Source: an uncultured Clostridia bacterium
Lineage (GTDB): Bacteria; Bacillota; Clostridia; TANB77; CAG-508
Direction: 5' to 3'
DNA length: 45,425 bases
Assembly (NCBI GenBank): GCA_934167365.1
Contig: CAKPKU010000004.1
Location: forward strand, 1-45,425
The position numbers and the translations under genes are program-made. The notes beneath the pieces are model-generated. The model saw only the letters and a program-made list of their open reading frames with translations. It had not been told where the DNA came from and ran no database searches. This document shows positions 7,413 through 15,154 of the stretch, piece after piece. Numbering within the stretch: position 1 is the stretch's first letter; each line of letters begins with the position of its first letter.

Positions 7413-8763
7413 AATAAATTTTTTTGCAATAGTCTAAACATATCCAACCACTTTTTGTTAATCCCCAATTATTTTGCACCTTTGTAATATTACAAATTAC
7501 ACCTTTTTTATATCCATTGTAATAATAATCACCGCAAATTTTATTTTGTTGTCTTGCATTTTGAGTTAACTGTTTATATGTCTTTGCTTTATAATTTGTT
7601 CCTGCACCCATTCTAACATGAATATTAGTGCTAACTTTGTATTTTCCTGTTGTGTATGTTTTTTGTGTAGATGTAGCTTTTTTATTTGGATTTATAGAAG
7701 ATAAATAAGCTACACTTACCCATTTGCTTTCTCCTATTCTTGCCCATACTCCATTTGTTTCATACACTGTAACTTCTGTACCATTCTTTAGACTTCCTAT
7801 TTTGCTACCGTTTGGCGAATTTCTTACATTCAGTAATGTATTTACTTTTACATATCTTACATATGTAGCTGTAGAAACTTGTGTATCTGTAGAATTATTT
7901 GTATTTACTGCATTTGGATTATATTTATAGCAGAAAAATTGTTTATAATTTGCATATTTTTTAAAGTTATTTATACTACAGTATACTGTATTTCCATTAA
8001 CAACAACTTTCCCCCTTCTTGTAGAAACATCGAATTTCCCAGAGTATAAATAAGGATCATATATTTTTAGATTATCCCCATCTACTCCAACAATTACTAT
8101 ATAATGCCCTCCGTAAGTGAAAAGACCCTCACCGCAAGAAACAACAACATAGTTATTATCTTTTAACGCATTTATAGCATTATCAAAATTTCCAGTTTCT
8201 TTATATTCAATATTGAATACATCTGCCGTCCATTTAAAAGCACTCCAGTATGTTCCACTATTTTTAGAACGGTAGCCATATTGAACATACAAGTCTGCCA
8301 TTTCTTTTGGAGTTATATTACCTTTTATAGAACTTACAACCATAGCAGCACTTGTCGGACCGCAACCGGAACTTCCAATTGTTTGGCTATAATCTCCCAC
8401 AGAAGAATATATATCTTTTTTCCATCGCGAATCAATTTGGGAATAATATGTTAAACCAACATAATCTCCTAAAGTAATATTTGGCGTTTTATCAGAACCA
8501 TTATACGCAATTCCTCCTTGCTCCTCAAATGACTCGCTTTCTGTTTCTTGCGTTTCAATCATTTTTTCTTCTTGCTCTGTTCCTTCTGGGATTTCTGTTG
8601 TAGATTGATTATCTACAATATTATCCACAGTATTTACCACAGTTTCCACAGAATTTGAAATTTCTGAAACATCGTGTTCACTATAGTTGACCCCAAAAAT
8701 CGCACTAACTATAGCTAAAATAATTGTTACTACCGCAGTTATAATCATTTTTCTTTTACTCAT
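7411..8763 (-). CDS. Phage endolysin: membrane-anchored C39-like peptidase with SH3b domains
   Basis: A 450-aa protein. Residues 5-24 form a hydrophobic N-terminal helix (signal anchor), followed by an acidic Thr/Glu-rich linker (about 30-90). A papain-like C39-type domain covers about 100-285, with likely catalytic Cys134 in SGCGPTSA, His220 in YGGHYIVI and Asp236 in DPYL. Two SH3b modules follow (about 303-355 and 372-450), which usually bind peptidoglycan. It is the last late gene, after holin and a DUF2829 gene, the standard lysis-module position. It should cleave peptide cross-links in the host wall. The N-terminal anchor would allow export by the host Sec system, with release controlled by the holin. 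Confidence 0.85.
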   Translation of the reverse strand: MSKRKMIITAVVTIILAIVSAIFGVNYSEHDVSEISNSVETVVNTVDNIVDNQSTTEIPEGTEQEEKMIETQETESESFEEQGGIAYNGSDKTPNITLGDYVGLTYYSQIDSRWKKDIYSSVGDYSQTIGSSGCGPTSAAMVVSSIKGNITPKEMADLYVQYGYRSKNSGTYWSAFKWTADVFNIEYKETGNFDNAINALKDNNYVVVSCGEGLFTYGGHYIVIVGVDGDNLKIYDPYLYSGKFDVSTRRGKVVVNGNTVYCSINNFKKYANYKQFFCYKYNPNAVNTNNSTDTQVSTATYVRYVKVNTLLNVRNSPNGSKIGSLKNGTEVTVYETNGVWARIGESKWVSVAYLSSINPNKKATSTQKTYTTGKYKVSTNIHVRMGAGTNYKAKTYKQLTQNARQQNKICGDYYYNGYKKGVICNITKVQNNWGLTKSGWICLDYCKKIY

Positions 8764-8765
8764 AA

Positions 8766-9026
8766 CTAATCCTCCTCTACAATTTTCCAGTCATCAGCTA
8801 ACATATCTGCTTGACTTGCTAACCAACCAATTTGAACCCCAGATGTTCCAACAAATGCTATTGCTCTATTTCCAATTGCATCATGCTTTGCATTTATAAT
8901 TTCTCCTTTTGTATTCTTATAACTAATATTGGTTGCTAATTCTATGTATTGATTTTTCCCATTCCAACCTTTTCTTTGTACTCTTTTTCCTTCTTTTAAC
9001 TGCTCTATTGCTTTTCCAAAAACCAT
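8766..9026 (-). CDS. DUF2829 domain protein
   Basis: An 86-aa protein typical of DUF2829, a small phage family. It shows the opening FGKAIEQLKEGKRVQRKGWNG and the closing SQADMLADDWKIVEE with conserved Trp. A strong AGGAGG site precedes it, and it abuts the endolysin gene (3-base gap). Function is unknown. In many phages the family occurs as a single copy near lysis or tail genes, or as a C-terminal module. Confidence 0.85.
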   Translation of the reverse strand: MVFGKAIEQLKEGKRVQRKGWNGKNQYIELATNISYKNTKGEIINAKHDAIGNRAIAFVGTSGVQIGWLASQADMLADDWKIVEED

Positions 9027-9038
9027 TTATTTAACCTC

Positions 9039-9338
9039 CTATTTTTTATCTAATTTTTCCTCAATTTTTACTAAATGTTCATTTATATTGCTAAAATTCT
9101 GCTCCGCTTTATCATCGTGGTGCCTATACTCCGCAGTATTATTCTCTATCGTTACTTTTAACAAATTCAAGCTTTCTGCAATATTTTGATTGGAGCCAGA
9201 CAATTCTTTAAGCACTTGTGTATTATTTGCTTTTTCTTCTTTATTGCTTTTCCTATCTTCTACAAATACATAAATAAAAAGAACTGCTAATAAAACAGTT
9301 CCTCCTTGATTTAATAAAATTTTTATAAATTCTTCCAT
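9039..9338 (-). CDS. Holin, BhlA/UviB type
   Basis: A 99-aa protein with one N-terminal membrane helix (about residues 8-26, TVLLAVLFIYVFV), then basic residues and a long amphipathic, coiled-coil C-terminal tail (NINEHLVKIEEKLDKK). This is the architecture of BhlA/UviB-like holins, which permeabilise the membrane at the end of lytic growth. The ATG at 9338 is chosen over 9359 because GGGAGG lies 7 bases upstream. It sits between the tail chaperone and the DUF2829/endolysin genes. Confidence 0.8.
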   Translation of the reverse strand: MEEFIKILLNQGGTVLLAVLFIYVFVEDRKSNKEEKANNTQVLKELSGSNQNIAESLNLLKVTIENNTAEYRHHDDKAEQNFSNINEHLVKIEEKLDKK

Positions 9339-9349
9339 ACTATACCTCC

Positions 9350-9769
9350 CTATACACAAGGAAATGTAACATTGTATGGAAATTCTAGTTGCTCCGGTAT
9401 ATCTCTTAATTTTTGTCTATATTCTTTATATTTTGCCTGTTCTTCCTTTGTTAATGCTGTATCTGTAACTTGTGTCCAATCTGTTTCAGCAAGTAACATA
9501 TCTCTTTTAGCTCTTATTTCTTCTGCTAACTCGTTATATTCTTCTTTTTTTGCTAGCTCTAGCCATTTTGTATATTCCTTTTCATTTTCTAACATTTGCT
9601 CAAGATTAGCTCTAGAGTTAATTGTTATTCTATACATATCATATGTATATTTTATTTCTTCATTTTCTTGTGTTTCAATTATATTATCACAAAAAATTAA
9701 ATCACATTTATTTCTGTCTTTATATTCTATTGTAAATTTATTTGGCTTTAAATTTCCTTCTGTTTTCAA
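9350..9769 (-). CDS. Tail fibre assembly chaperone-like protein
   Basis: A 139-aa protein. The C-terminal third carries the phage tail-assembly chaperone signature: RDMLLAETDWTQVTDTAL, EEQAKYKEYRQKLRDIP and a final FPYNVTFP. The N-terminus is a short beta-rich segment. The start is a TTG preceded by AAAGGAG, inside the 3' end of the reverse transcriptase gene (32-base overlap), so it is coupled to RT translation. Such chaperones fold or cap tail fibres. Here the likely client is the DGR-diversified fibre upstream. Confidence 0.75.
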   Translation of the reverse strand: MKTEGNLKPNKFTIEYKDRNKCDLIFCDNIIETQENEEIKYTYDMYRITINSRANLEQMLENEKEYTKWLELAKKEEYNELAEEIRAKRDMLLAETDWTQVTDTALTKEEQAKYKEYRQKLRDIPEQLEFPYNVTFPCV

Positions 9770-10794
9770 ATTTAACCACTCCTTTACACTTTTTTAAATC
9801 AATATATGGATTCACATATTTTTCTTTAAAATTATAAGAATTACAATGTTTCAACCAACCAACATAACTCAATGTAGCACTTGCATCCTTATAATTTAAA
9901 CTGCTCTTTTTTGAAATTCTTTTAATTCTTCGTTTAATTCTTAAAAAGTTACTTTTTCTTAAAGTTGTGTATCCTCTATAAAATCGATATCCCAAAAAAT
10001 CTAATGGTCTGCTCTCCAATTTGAAAAGTTGCCAATTTTCTTTTAATGTAAGCTCTTCAAATTTTAAATATTCTTCAATTTTATTTTTTATCTTGTGCAA
10101 TTCCTTTTTATTTCTATGAAATAATACCATATCATCCATATAGCGCAAATAATATGGTACTTTTAAATCTTCCTTTATGTAGTGGTCTAAATCCTGTAAG
10201 TAATAATTTGCAAACCACTGCGAAGTATAATTACCAATAGGTACTCCATGCTCTGCACTATCTATTATTTTAAATATTAAATCTAAAGTTTCTTCATCTT
10301 TTATTATTTTATAAAACTTCCATTTCAAAATTTTTTGACTAATACTAGGATAAAACTTTTTTACATCTAACTTTAAACAATATTTCGTATTTTTTCTGTC
10401 TTGTACTAATATTCTTTTTAGGTATCTTGTCCCTTTTGCTATTCCTCTTCCTTTAACAGATCCACAACAATAATCATACATTCCTCTTTTCAATAGTGGC
10501 TCTATTTGTTGCATCAATGCCCAATGTATACATTGGTCAGGGTAAAAAATAGGCTTAAATATTACTCGCTCTTTTTTTCTTGCTCCATCTTGAATTTTTA
10601 TAACATCATATCCGCTTATGTGTATATGTTTTTTCTACTAACATTTTGTGTATTTCATCTGTATAGAATATTATATTTTCTAATACTTCTTTTACATTTT
10701 TTCGGCTTTTTTTCCCTTTCGATGCATTTAAAATTGCTTCTCGTATATTGTTTTTATCTATTATCTGCTCATAAATATTTTTCGCTCTCTTCAC
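9738..10794 (-). CDS. DGR reverse transcriptase, split by a +1 frameshift at CGG
   Basis: Retroelement RT that copies the template repeat RNA with adenine mutagenesis. Frame 1 begins at GTG 10794 (GAGGT ribosome binding site) and encodes 60 residues, including MKRAKNIYEQIID and a helix ending EKTYTHK. It then meets CGG (10614-10612) and a TGA two codons later. Skipping the C continues as GYDVIKI... to 9738, giving a 351-aa protein of normal DGR-RT length. In joined numbering, KLDVKKFYPSIS lies near 141-152, the DGR-type IGNYTSQWF near 186-194 and the catalytic YMDD at 218-221. The second frame has no credible start of its own before the conserved IFKPIFYPDQCIHWAL block. It could be recoded, decayed or a sequence error. 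Confidence 0.9.
10612..10614 (-). other. +1 frameshift site in the DGR reverse transcriptase: AAG-C-GGA
   Basis: In-frame CGG, codon 61 from GTG 10794. The zero frame then reads ATA TGA. The +1 frame is open only after a TAG about ten codons upstream of the CGG, so the shift must occur within the roughly 30 bases ending at the TGA. Omitting the C gives Lys-Gly-Tyr-Asp. Confidence 0.8.
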
Positions 10795-10874
10795 TTTATT
10801 ACCTCAAAATCTTATTTGTCTATCGGTTTTTCTGACTATTTCATCTTACTAAACCAATCCAGATTGACTAATTT

Positions 10875-10888
10875 TTGCCAAGTGGCAA
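10875..10888 (-). other. Hairpin between template repeat and RT gene
   Basis: TTGCCA/TGGCAA perfect 6-bp inverted repeat with a 2-base gap, about 27 bases beyond the TR end. It lies in the segment that in other DGRs supplies the structured 3' part of the template RNA. Confidence 0.45.
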
Positions 10889-10914
10889 GGAAAAAAGCAT
10901 GCAAGTACATACAA

Positions 10915-11037
10915 ATAATAACACGGGCACCACAAGTCCAATTCGCCGTAGAAGAAGTGTTGTTCAAATTCCAGTACCACAAGCCACAGTTCGTACCGTT
11001 GTTCACGTTACCACCAACACGAGCAACAAACGAACCC
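10915..11037 (-). repeat. DGR template repeat (TR)
   Basis: A 123-bp copy of the 3' end of the fibre gene at a 265-base offset. On the coding (minus) strand it has 23 adenines. Twelve of these differ in the VR, and none of the other 100 positions differ. Several differences fall in AAC/AAT codons (for example GGT-AAC-GTG-AAC-AAC), the arrangement that gives the widest amino-acid change. It lies in the 375-base gap between fibre and RT genes and should be part of a noncoding RNA started near 11077. Confidence 0.95.
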
Positions 11038-11083
11038 ACTGACTGCAAAAGCGAGCACCCTCGCACACTTAATCCCTTTTAAT

Positions 11084-11112
11084 ATTATACAAAATAAAAA
11101 AATACTTTTTAA
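11084..11112 (-). promoter_or_regulatory. Candidate promoter of the TR RNA and RT
   Basis: Minus-strand TTAAAA (11112-11107), a 17-base spacer and a perfect TATAAT (11089-11084), about 47 bases before the TR. It would allow the template RNA and RT to be made independently of the late operon, including during lysogeny. Confidence 0.5.
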
Positions 11113-11141
11113 CTACTTTGCAAAATAGTTATAGTTTGCAA

Positions 11142-11158
11142 GGGGGTTGACCACCCCC
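11142..11158. other. Hairpin just after the VR (DGR target-recognition structure)
   Basis: GGGGGT/ACCCCC 6-bp stem with loop TGACC, 12 bases beyond the fibre stop codon, in an otherwise AT-rich gap. In the Bordetella phage DGR a hairpin at the same place is needed for efficient homing. GC-rich tracts (GGGGGC) continue to the stop codon. Confidence 0.7.
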
Positions 11159-11169
11159 AAGCCCCCGTT

Positions 11170-12592
11170 TTACTGGTTGAAAAGAACACGGGCACCACAA
11201 GTCCAAGCCGCCGCAGAAGAAGTGTAGTTCAAAGCCCAGTACCACAAGCCACAGTTCGCACCGTAGTGCACGTAACCACCAACACGAGCAACAAACGAAC
11301 CCTTGCTATTCTGCCAAGTTTGGTCACATGTTCCTGTAGTAGAACTTGCACCAACTTCACTAGGTAATCTTAATAATGGATAATTCTCATCAAAGCCAAG
11401 TTTTTTAGAAAAACCACTTGCTCCGGCAAGCATATAGCCTATTTTTTTATATGCTCCATCAAATTTATCACTTTCGTAATATTCTGGGTCATCGCAGAAA
11501 AATATTGCAGAGTCCTTTATATTCACTCCATCTACAAAAGCCAAAACATCTCCTGTTGGGTCTTCAAACCCTCTATAAATATTACAATGCTTACCATCAT
11601 TTATAATACAACCTGATTTCATTCCAAGTGCATCACAACCACCTACAACTTGAGATGGGCTCCAAATTTTATCAGTAGTCTTAATATCAATTGGATCTCC
11701 ATCAAAAACAATTTCTTTTCCAGTTATACTATCTTCAGAATAGTCATTGATTGCTGTTATTATTCTCATTTTTGAGTTTATATTTTCATATGTACCTATT
11801 GCAACCATTTGACCTACAATAAAGGCATTACCAGCAGTTGTATTTACTATAAATCTATTTGTAGCTGTTTCTGCAATTAAAGCAACATCACCTGAATTGT
11901 GTCTCATAGTGCTTAAACCATTACCAAGTATCAGTTGTGAATTAAAATTTGCATATTCTACTAAATACAATAATTGCATTGCAAAATATCTATAATCCAT
12001 TAAGTTAAATTTTTCTCCCAATTGTTGTTTTACTAGATTTCTATATGTTTTTATATTTTTAAATGCTGTTGCCTGCTTTCCACTTATACTCCTTAATTTC
12101 TCATTTTCATAGCTCATTAGGTATCTTGAAAGACTGAATGCTTTGGACTCACTAAATCCGTGTGCTTTATAATCTGCAATTTGTGCATACTCATATTCAT
12201 CATCTTGCCAAATTTTAAACCAAAATCTTGGATAATATGTATAAACATCTCCATTAGTACCATCAAATTTAAAATCTGGATCTCCATAGAATGCTTTTTT
12301 CTCTTTTGTCTCTAAATCTAAATTATAGGATATTATGCTATTCCATGGATACAAACTATCAAAATCGTTTTGTACTTCTGTTCCATCTTTAGTAGCATTT
12401 GCCACCAAATTAATAGAGTCATTCATTCTTTCCCAAACGGAATTTGTTGTTGTTAAACTTCTTTTTATACCATAAATGTGACCGTGTTCGTTTTTCTAAT
12501 ATATCAACTCTTTCAGTTAAATCTTGAATTTCTTCTGTACTTCCCGCACTAGTACCAGGTTTCATATTCACCATTGTTTTTAATTTATGCAT
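11170..12592 (-). CDS. DGR-diversified tail fibre/adhesin, split by a +1 frameshift at CGG
   Basis: Frame 1 starts at ATG 12592, preceded by GGGGAGG inside the previous gene, and encodes 36 residues including NMKPGTSAGSTEEIQDL and a short coiled coil (TERVDILEK). It reaches CGG at 12484-12482. Skipping C continues as GHIYGIKRSLTTTNSVWERMNDS, which I recognise as the usual opening of DGR-type phage receptor-binding proteins, to give 473 aa. The C-terminal approximately 50 residues (GSFVARVGG, GLWYWALN, AAAWTCGARV) form a C-type-lectin-like fold whose exposed residues are the VR positions. Without recoding only a 418-aa product from 12426 is possible, and its start lacks a convincing ribosome binding site and removes the conserved opening. 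The protein should sit at the tail tip and bind the host surface. Confidence 0.9.
11180..11302 (-). repeat. DGR variable repeat (VR) in the fibre gene
   Basis: The 3'-terminal segment of the fibre gene matches the TR except at 12 TR adenines. The resulting changes include Asn to Tyr, His or Ala, Thr to Ala, and Ile to Leu or Phe. The VR ends within five codons of the stop. Confidence 0.95.
12482..12484 (-). other. +1 frameshift site in the fibre gene: ACA-C-GGT
   Basis: In-frame CGG, codon 37 from ATG 12592. The zero frame runs on for about 21 nonsense-like codons (Lys/Asn-rich) to a TGA near 12422. The +1 frame carries the conserved fibre motif directly after the CGG. A CGA two codons earlier could also be the slip point, but CGG is the element shared with the three other sites. 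Confidence 0.75.
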
Positions 12593-12864
12593 TGTACTTC
12601 AACCTCCCCACCTTTTTCAGCTTTTATCGTAACTGTTGTGTATTGTTTAGTTGTGTACTTGTTATATGTTTCATCGAAATTATTTTCGATTTCTTCGGCA
12701 AAATTTGCAGGTATTTTTATACTTTCCGCTTCGATAAATTTTTCCCCTAAACATACAAATAAAGCTCCTTCACTAAAATTTTTAATGAAGAAACTCCTTG
12801 CTAATACTTTAAAACTAAATTTTGTTTCTGTATTTGCACTTAATGTCATTCTTTTTACTTCCAT
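12580..12864 (-). CDS. Hypothetical phage virion-associated protein (94 aa)
   Basis: A 94-aa beta-rich protein starting MEVKRMTLSANTETKF and ending KAEKGGEVEVQCIN. No domain is recognised with confidence. The length and the sequence FFIKNFSEGALFVCLGEKF resemble small fibre or baseplate accessory proteins that carry a beta-sandwich. An AAAGGAGG site precedes it. Its last bases contain the ribosome binding site and start of the fibre gene, so the two are translationally coupled. Role in tail-tip assembly is inferred from position. Confidence 0.65.
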   Translation of the reverse strand: MEVKRMTLSANTETKFSFKVLARSFFIKNFSEGALFVCLGEKFIEAESIKIPANFAEEIENNFDETYNKYTTKQYTTVTIKAEKGGEVEVQCIN

Positions 12865-12885
12865 GCTATTTACCCTCCTTTAAAT

Positions 12886-13933
12886 TTATTCTGTTATACC
12901 AAGCTGATTTTTTAATCCTACATAATCCGCAGAAGTTACTTCTCCATCTCCATCTAAATCTGCTGCTTTATATTGTTGTGTTGTTAATGCAATCTTTCCC
13001 ATTAAATAATCTTGTATCATTTGTACATCATCTTTATTAATGTCTCCATCACAATTAACATCACCTAATGTGCATTCAGGCTCTTTTTGTTCATATTTAA
13101 GTAAAACAATTTTATATTTGTATTCACAAGTTGTATCTGTAGTAGGATTTATAATATTCAATACAATCTTATCATCTTCCAGATTTAAGTACCTAGTAGA
13201 AGCCCCCTTGATTAAAGACCAAGAATTTACAAAACTTCCTACATAATTATAACCTCGTGCTTTTAGCATTTGTAAACCGCACGAAACTGGAACACAATTC
13301 TCTTTGTTAAACCCTTCTGGATAGTCAATATTTACAGTATAATTATTATTTCCCTGCTCATTTGCAGCTATAATAATATTACCTTCTAAAACTTTTATAT
13401 TACTACCGGATAGATACTTAAAGCCGATCATAATCACTAATATTATCATTATTACTGCCAAAAACTTTCTCATTAAGCTGAATATTACCATTTATACTAC
13501 CTCCATTCGTAAAATCAATTGCATTTAATCTTTCATCTAAACTGTTATAAGATGCTCTTGCTATTTTTATTTCATCAGCTATATTTTTTGAGTTTTTTTC
13601 TTCATTCTTTATATTATTATCAATATCATTTAACCTATCATTTAATAATTTAAAGTTTCCTCTTGCTTGTACTATCTCTGCATATGGTTCAATGTCACTA
13701 CTTTTTTCTGTAGCTTTAGCAATTAAATCATCTATTGCACTTTCTGCCTTCTTTAACTGTTTGTCATATTCAGCGTCAAAATCTTTTTTATAATTTTTAA
13801 AAGCTCCTTGCTTTTGCTCTTCTAACCATTCTTCTTCTGTTCCAACATATCCATTTTGAACAGCAATTTCATAATTAGAATACCCCCTTGGCCCTCTATA
13901 ATACAAGTCGCTTGATACTATTGACATTGACAT
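12886..13933 (-). CDS. Tail protein with C-terminal dockerin-like repeats, split by a +1 frameshift at CGG
   Basis: Frame 1 starts at ATG 13933 (AGGAGG 7 bases upstream). It has a collagen-like opening, YYRGPRGYSNYEIAVQNGY, typical of phage baseplate and fibre proteins, then a long coiled coil (about residues 35-125). At codon 170 it meets CGG, and TAA follows two codons later. Skipping C joins GFKYLSGSNIKVLEG..., a beta-rich domain, and a C-terminal pair of dockerin-type calcium loops (DVNCDGDINKDDV and DLDGDGEVTSADY), total 348 aa. An alternative separate frame from 13491 would begin with a hydrophobic stretch, but this is simply the other-frame reading of the coiled-coil gene's end. The dockerin could bind a host cohesin or another virion protein. 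Confidence 0.8.
13424..13426 (-). other. +1 frameshift site in the tail/dockerin gene: GAT-C-GGC
   Basis: The in-frame CGG is followed by CTT TAA in the zero frame. Omission of C gives Asp-Gly-Phe-Lys. CTT-TAA also resembles the CTT-TGA slip site of release factor 2 genes, but no Shine-Dalgarno-like stimulator is seen at the required spacing. Confidence 0.75.
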
Positions 13934-13935
13934 TT

Positions 13936-14334
13936 TCATTCCTCCTTACTATTATTAGCATTTTCTTTTTCACTAGGATATATAATTACTTTTTTCGCTC
14001 CATCTTCATCATGTCCACACATTGTATATTTATCGTTTAATATTATTTCATAGTAATATATTTTTGATTTATTATACAAATCACCTATATTTGTTTCATT
14101 TTTATTCAATCCAATTTCTACATCTGTTGTTTCTTCTGTTATTACAAAGTCTTTGGAAAAAATATAACCTTTAGTATATTTCTTCTTTTCATATACTCTA
14201 AAAGTTATTTTATCTCCTTTTTTAAATTTGTATAGCTCTTCGTGATTATTATCTGTATAACCATTATATATAAAATTTATCTCATCACCTCTGTTGAACA
14301 TTATATTTTTTTCATTATTATTAATTGTTAGCAT
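13936..14334 (-). CDS. Hypothetical beta-rich tail protein (132 aa)
   Basis: A 132-aa protein starting MLTINNNEKNIMFNRGDEINF and containing KFKKGDKITFRVYEKK and YYYEIILNDKYTMCGHDEDG. This resembles small Ig-like or beta-sandwich proteins found among siphophage and podophage baseplate genes of Firmicutes, but I cannot name a family. The internal ATG at 14334 is chosen because AAGGAGG lies just upstream; a longer frame to 14367 overlaps the previous gene. It overlaps or abuts its neighbours, so it belongs to the same late transcript. Confidence 0.7.
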   Translation of the reverse strand: MLTINNNEKNIMFNRGDEINFIYNGYTDNNHEELYKFKKGDKITFRVYEKKKYTKGYIFSKDFVITEETTDVEIGLNKNETNIGDLYNKSKIYYYEIILNDKYTMCGHDEDGAKKVIIYPSEKENANNSKEE

Positions 14335-14344
14335 AATCTCCTCC

Positions 14345-15145
14345 TTATTTAATACGTTCCCAAACAAATATTGTAAAATATCGTGGCATTATTGAAAATG
14401 GTTTACTATTTCCTACAAAACCAGTATTTGATTCGTTTGTAGTTACAGAATGTGTATGCTCCCCAGCAGAATTAGTAACTTTATCTTCTCCTTTATAGTC
14501 ATCATCATCACTAATTCTTCTCAAAACTAATCTCGAACCACTAGCACCATATTGTGCATATCTACCAGTGTGTTCATGTGCTCCTGCGGAATTAGTTGAC
14601 CCACTTAATGAAGGAATATTGTGATTATGTTTTGGTATATTCTCTTCTTTCAATGTTACTTCTGTACTTCCTCCACTAGTCGAATTCTTATATGTATCAC
14701 CGCAAGCCAATAAAAATGTATCTTTTATTTGATTCCATTGTGTCCCTGAAAAGAGAACATCTGGTCTAGTAGGATTTGTCGAAGTAAATAATGCTCCTAC
14801 AGGATACATAAAATCTATCAGATTTTTAATATTTTCGCCTTCTTCATCTCTCCAACCTATATCTCCATCTTTATCAGTCTTTTTGTATAAAACTTGGTCT
14901 TTTGTTCCACCCGGCGGAATGCCTGAAATATCTTCCAACTTTTCTCTATACTTATCTGTAAAATCATTTGTACTTAATCCTTTACCTGGTATTTTATCAA
15001 CTTTGCTGTCAAAGTCAGCTTGTTGCTTCTTTGTATTTTCTTTTACTGTTATAATTTCTTTTTTTACAGTTCCTAAATTATATTTTTGCTCTAATCCTTG
15101 TGCTGTCCTTACACCATTTCTATCTTGTTTTGCTAAATTTGACAT
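14345..15145 (-). CDS. Short tail fibre / tail collar-like protein
   Basis: A 266-aa protein. The N-terminal third is helical and probably attaches to the tail (KQDRNGVRTAQGLEQKY). The middle has YPVGALFTSTNPTRPDVLF and GTQWNQIKDTFLLACG, the signature of phage collar/short-fibre and microcystin-dependent-like proteins. It is followed by His-rich KHNHNIPSLSG, HEHTGRY and EHTHSVTTN and the end PFSIMPRYFTIFVWERI. In the family, such His-X-His motifs can bind metal in trimeric fibres. AGGAGG precedes ATG 15145. A second adhesin beside the DGR fibre. Confidence 0.85.
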   Translation of the reverse strand: MSNLAKQDRNGVRTAQGLEQKYNLGTVKKEIITVKENTKKQQADFDSKVDKIPGKGLSTNDFTDKYREKLEDISGIPPGGTKDQVLYKKTDKDGDIGWRDEEGENIKNLIDFMYPVGALFTSTNPTRPDVLFSGTQWNQIKDTFLLACGDTYKNSTSGGSTEVTLKEENIPKHNHNIPSLSGSTNSAGAHEHTGRYAQYGASGSRLVLRRISDDDDYKGEDKVTNSAGEHTHSVTTNESNTGFVGNSKPFSIMPRYFTIFVWERIK

Positions 15146-15154
15146 ATACACCTC

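Noticed and set aside
10622..10640. A-run slippage as the explanation for the RT frameshift
   Set aside because: A six-A run lies near the junction, but the other three sites have no shared homopolymer; CGG is the common factor. Slippage cannot be fully excluded for this gene alone.
10836..11066. Open frame of 76 codons across the template repeat
   Set aside because: It only mirrors the fibre gene's C-terminus because the TR is a copy of it. No ribosome binding site, and DGR theory predicts a noncoding RNA here.
12422..12426. Internal ATG as the true start of the fibre gene
   Set aside because: It would remove the conserved YGIKRS...SVWERMNDS opening, and only a weak GGGAAAG precedes it, whereas ATG 12592 has GGGGAGG.
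12488..12490. CGA as a second frameshift codon
   Set aside because: CGA is read normally elsewhere, for example in the integrase (LERQ), the repressor (LERLSD) and the RT (KKERVIF). CGG two codons later is the element common to all four sites.
13418..13423. RF2-type CTT-stop frameshift in the tail gene
   Set aside because: CTT-TAA-G resembles the prfB site, but there is no upstream Shine-Dalgarno stimulator, and the other three genes have no such element.
13428..13491. Separate start for a 201-aa protein with a hydrophobic N-terminus
   Set aside because: The hydrophobic stretch is the out-of-frame reading of the coiled-coil gene's end. There is no ribosome binding site, and the +1 join at CGG gives a coherent tail protein.
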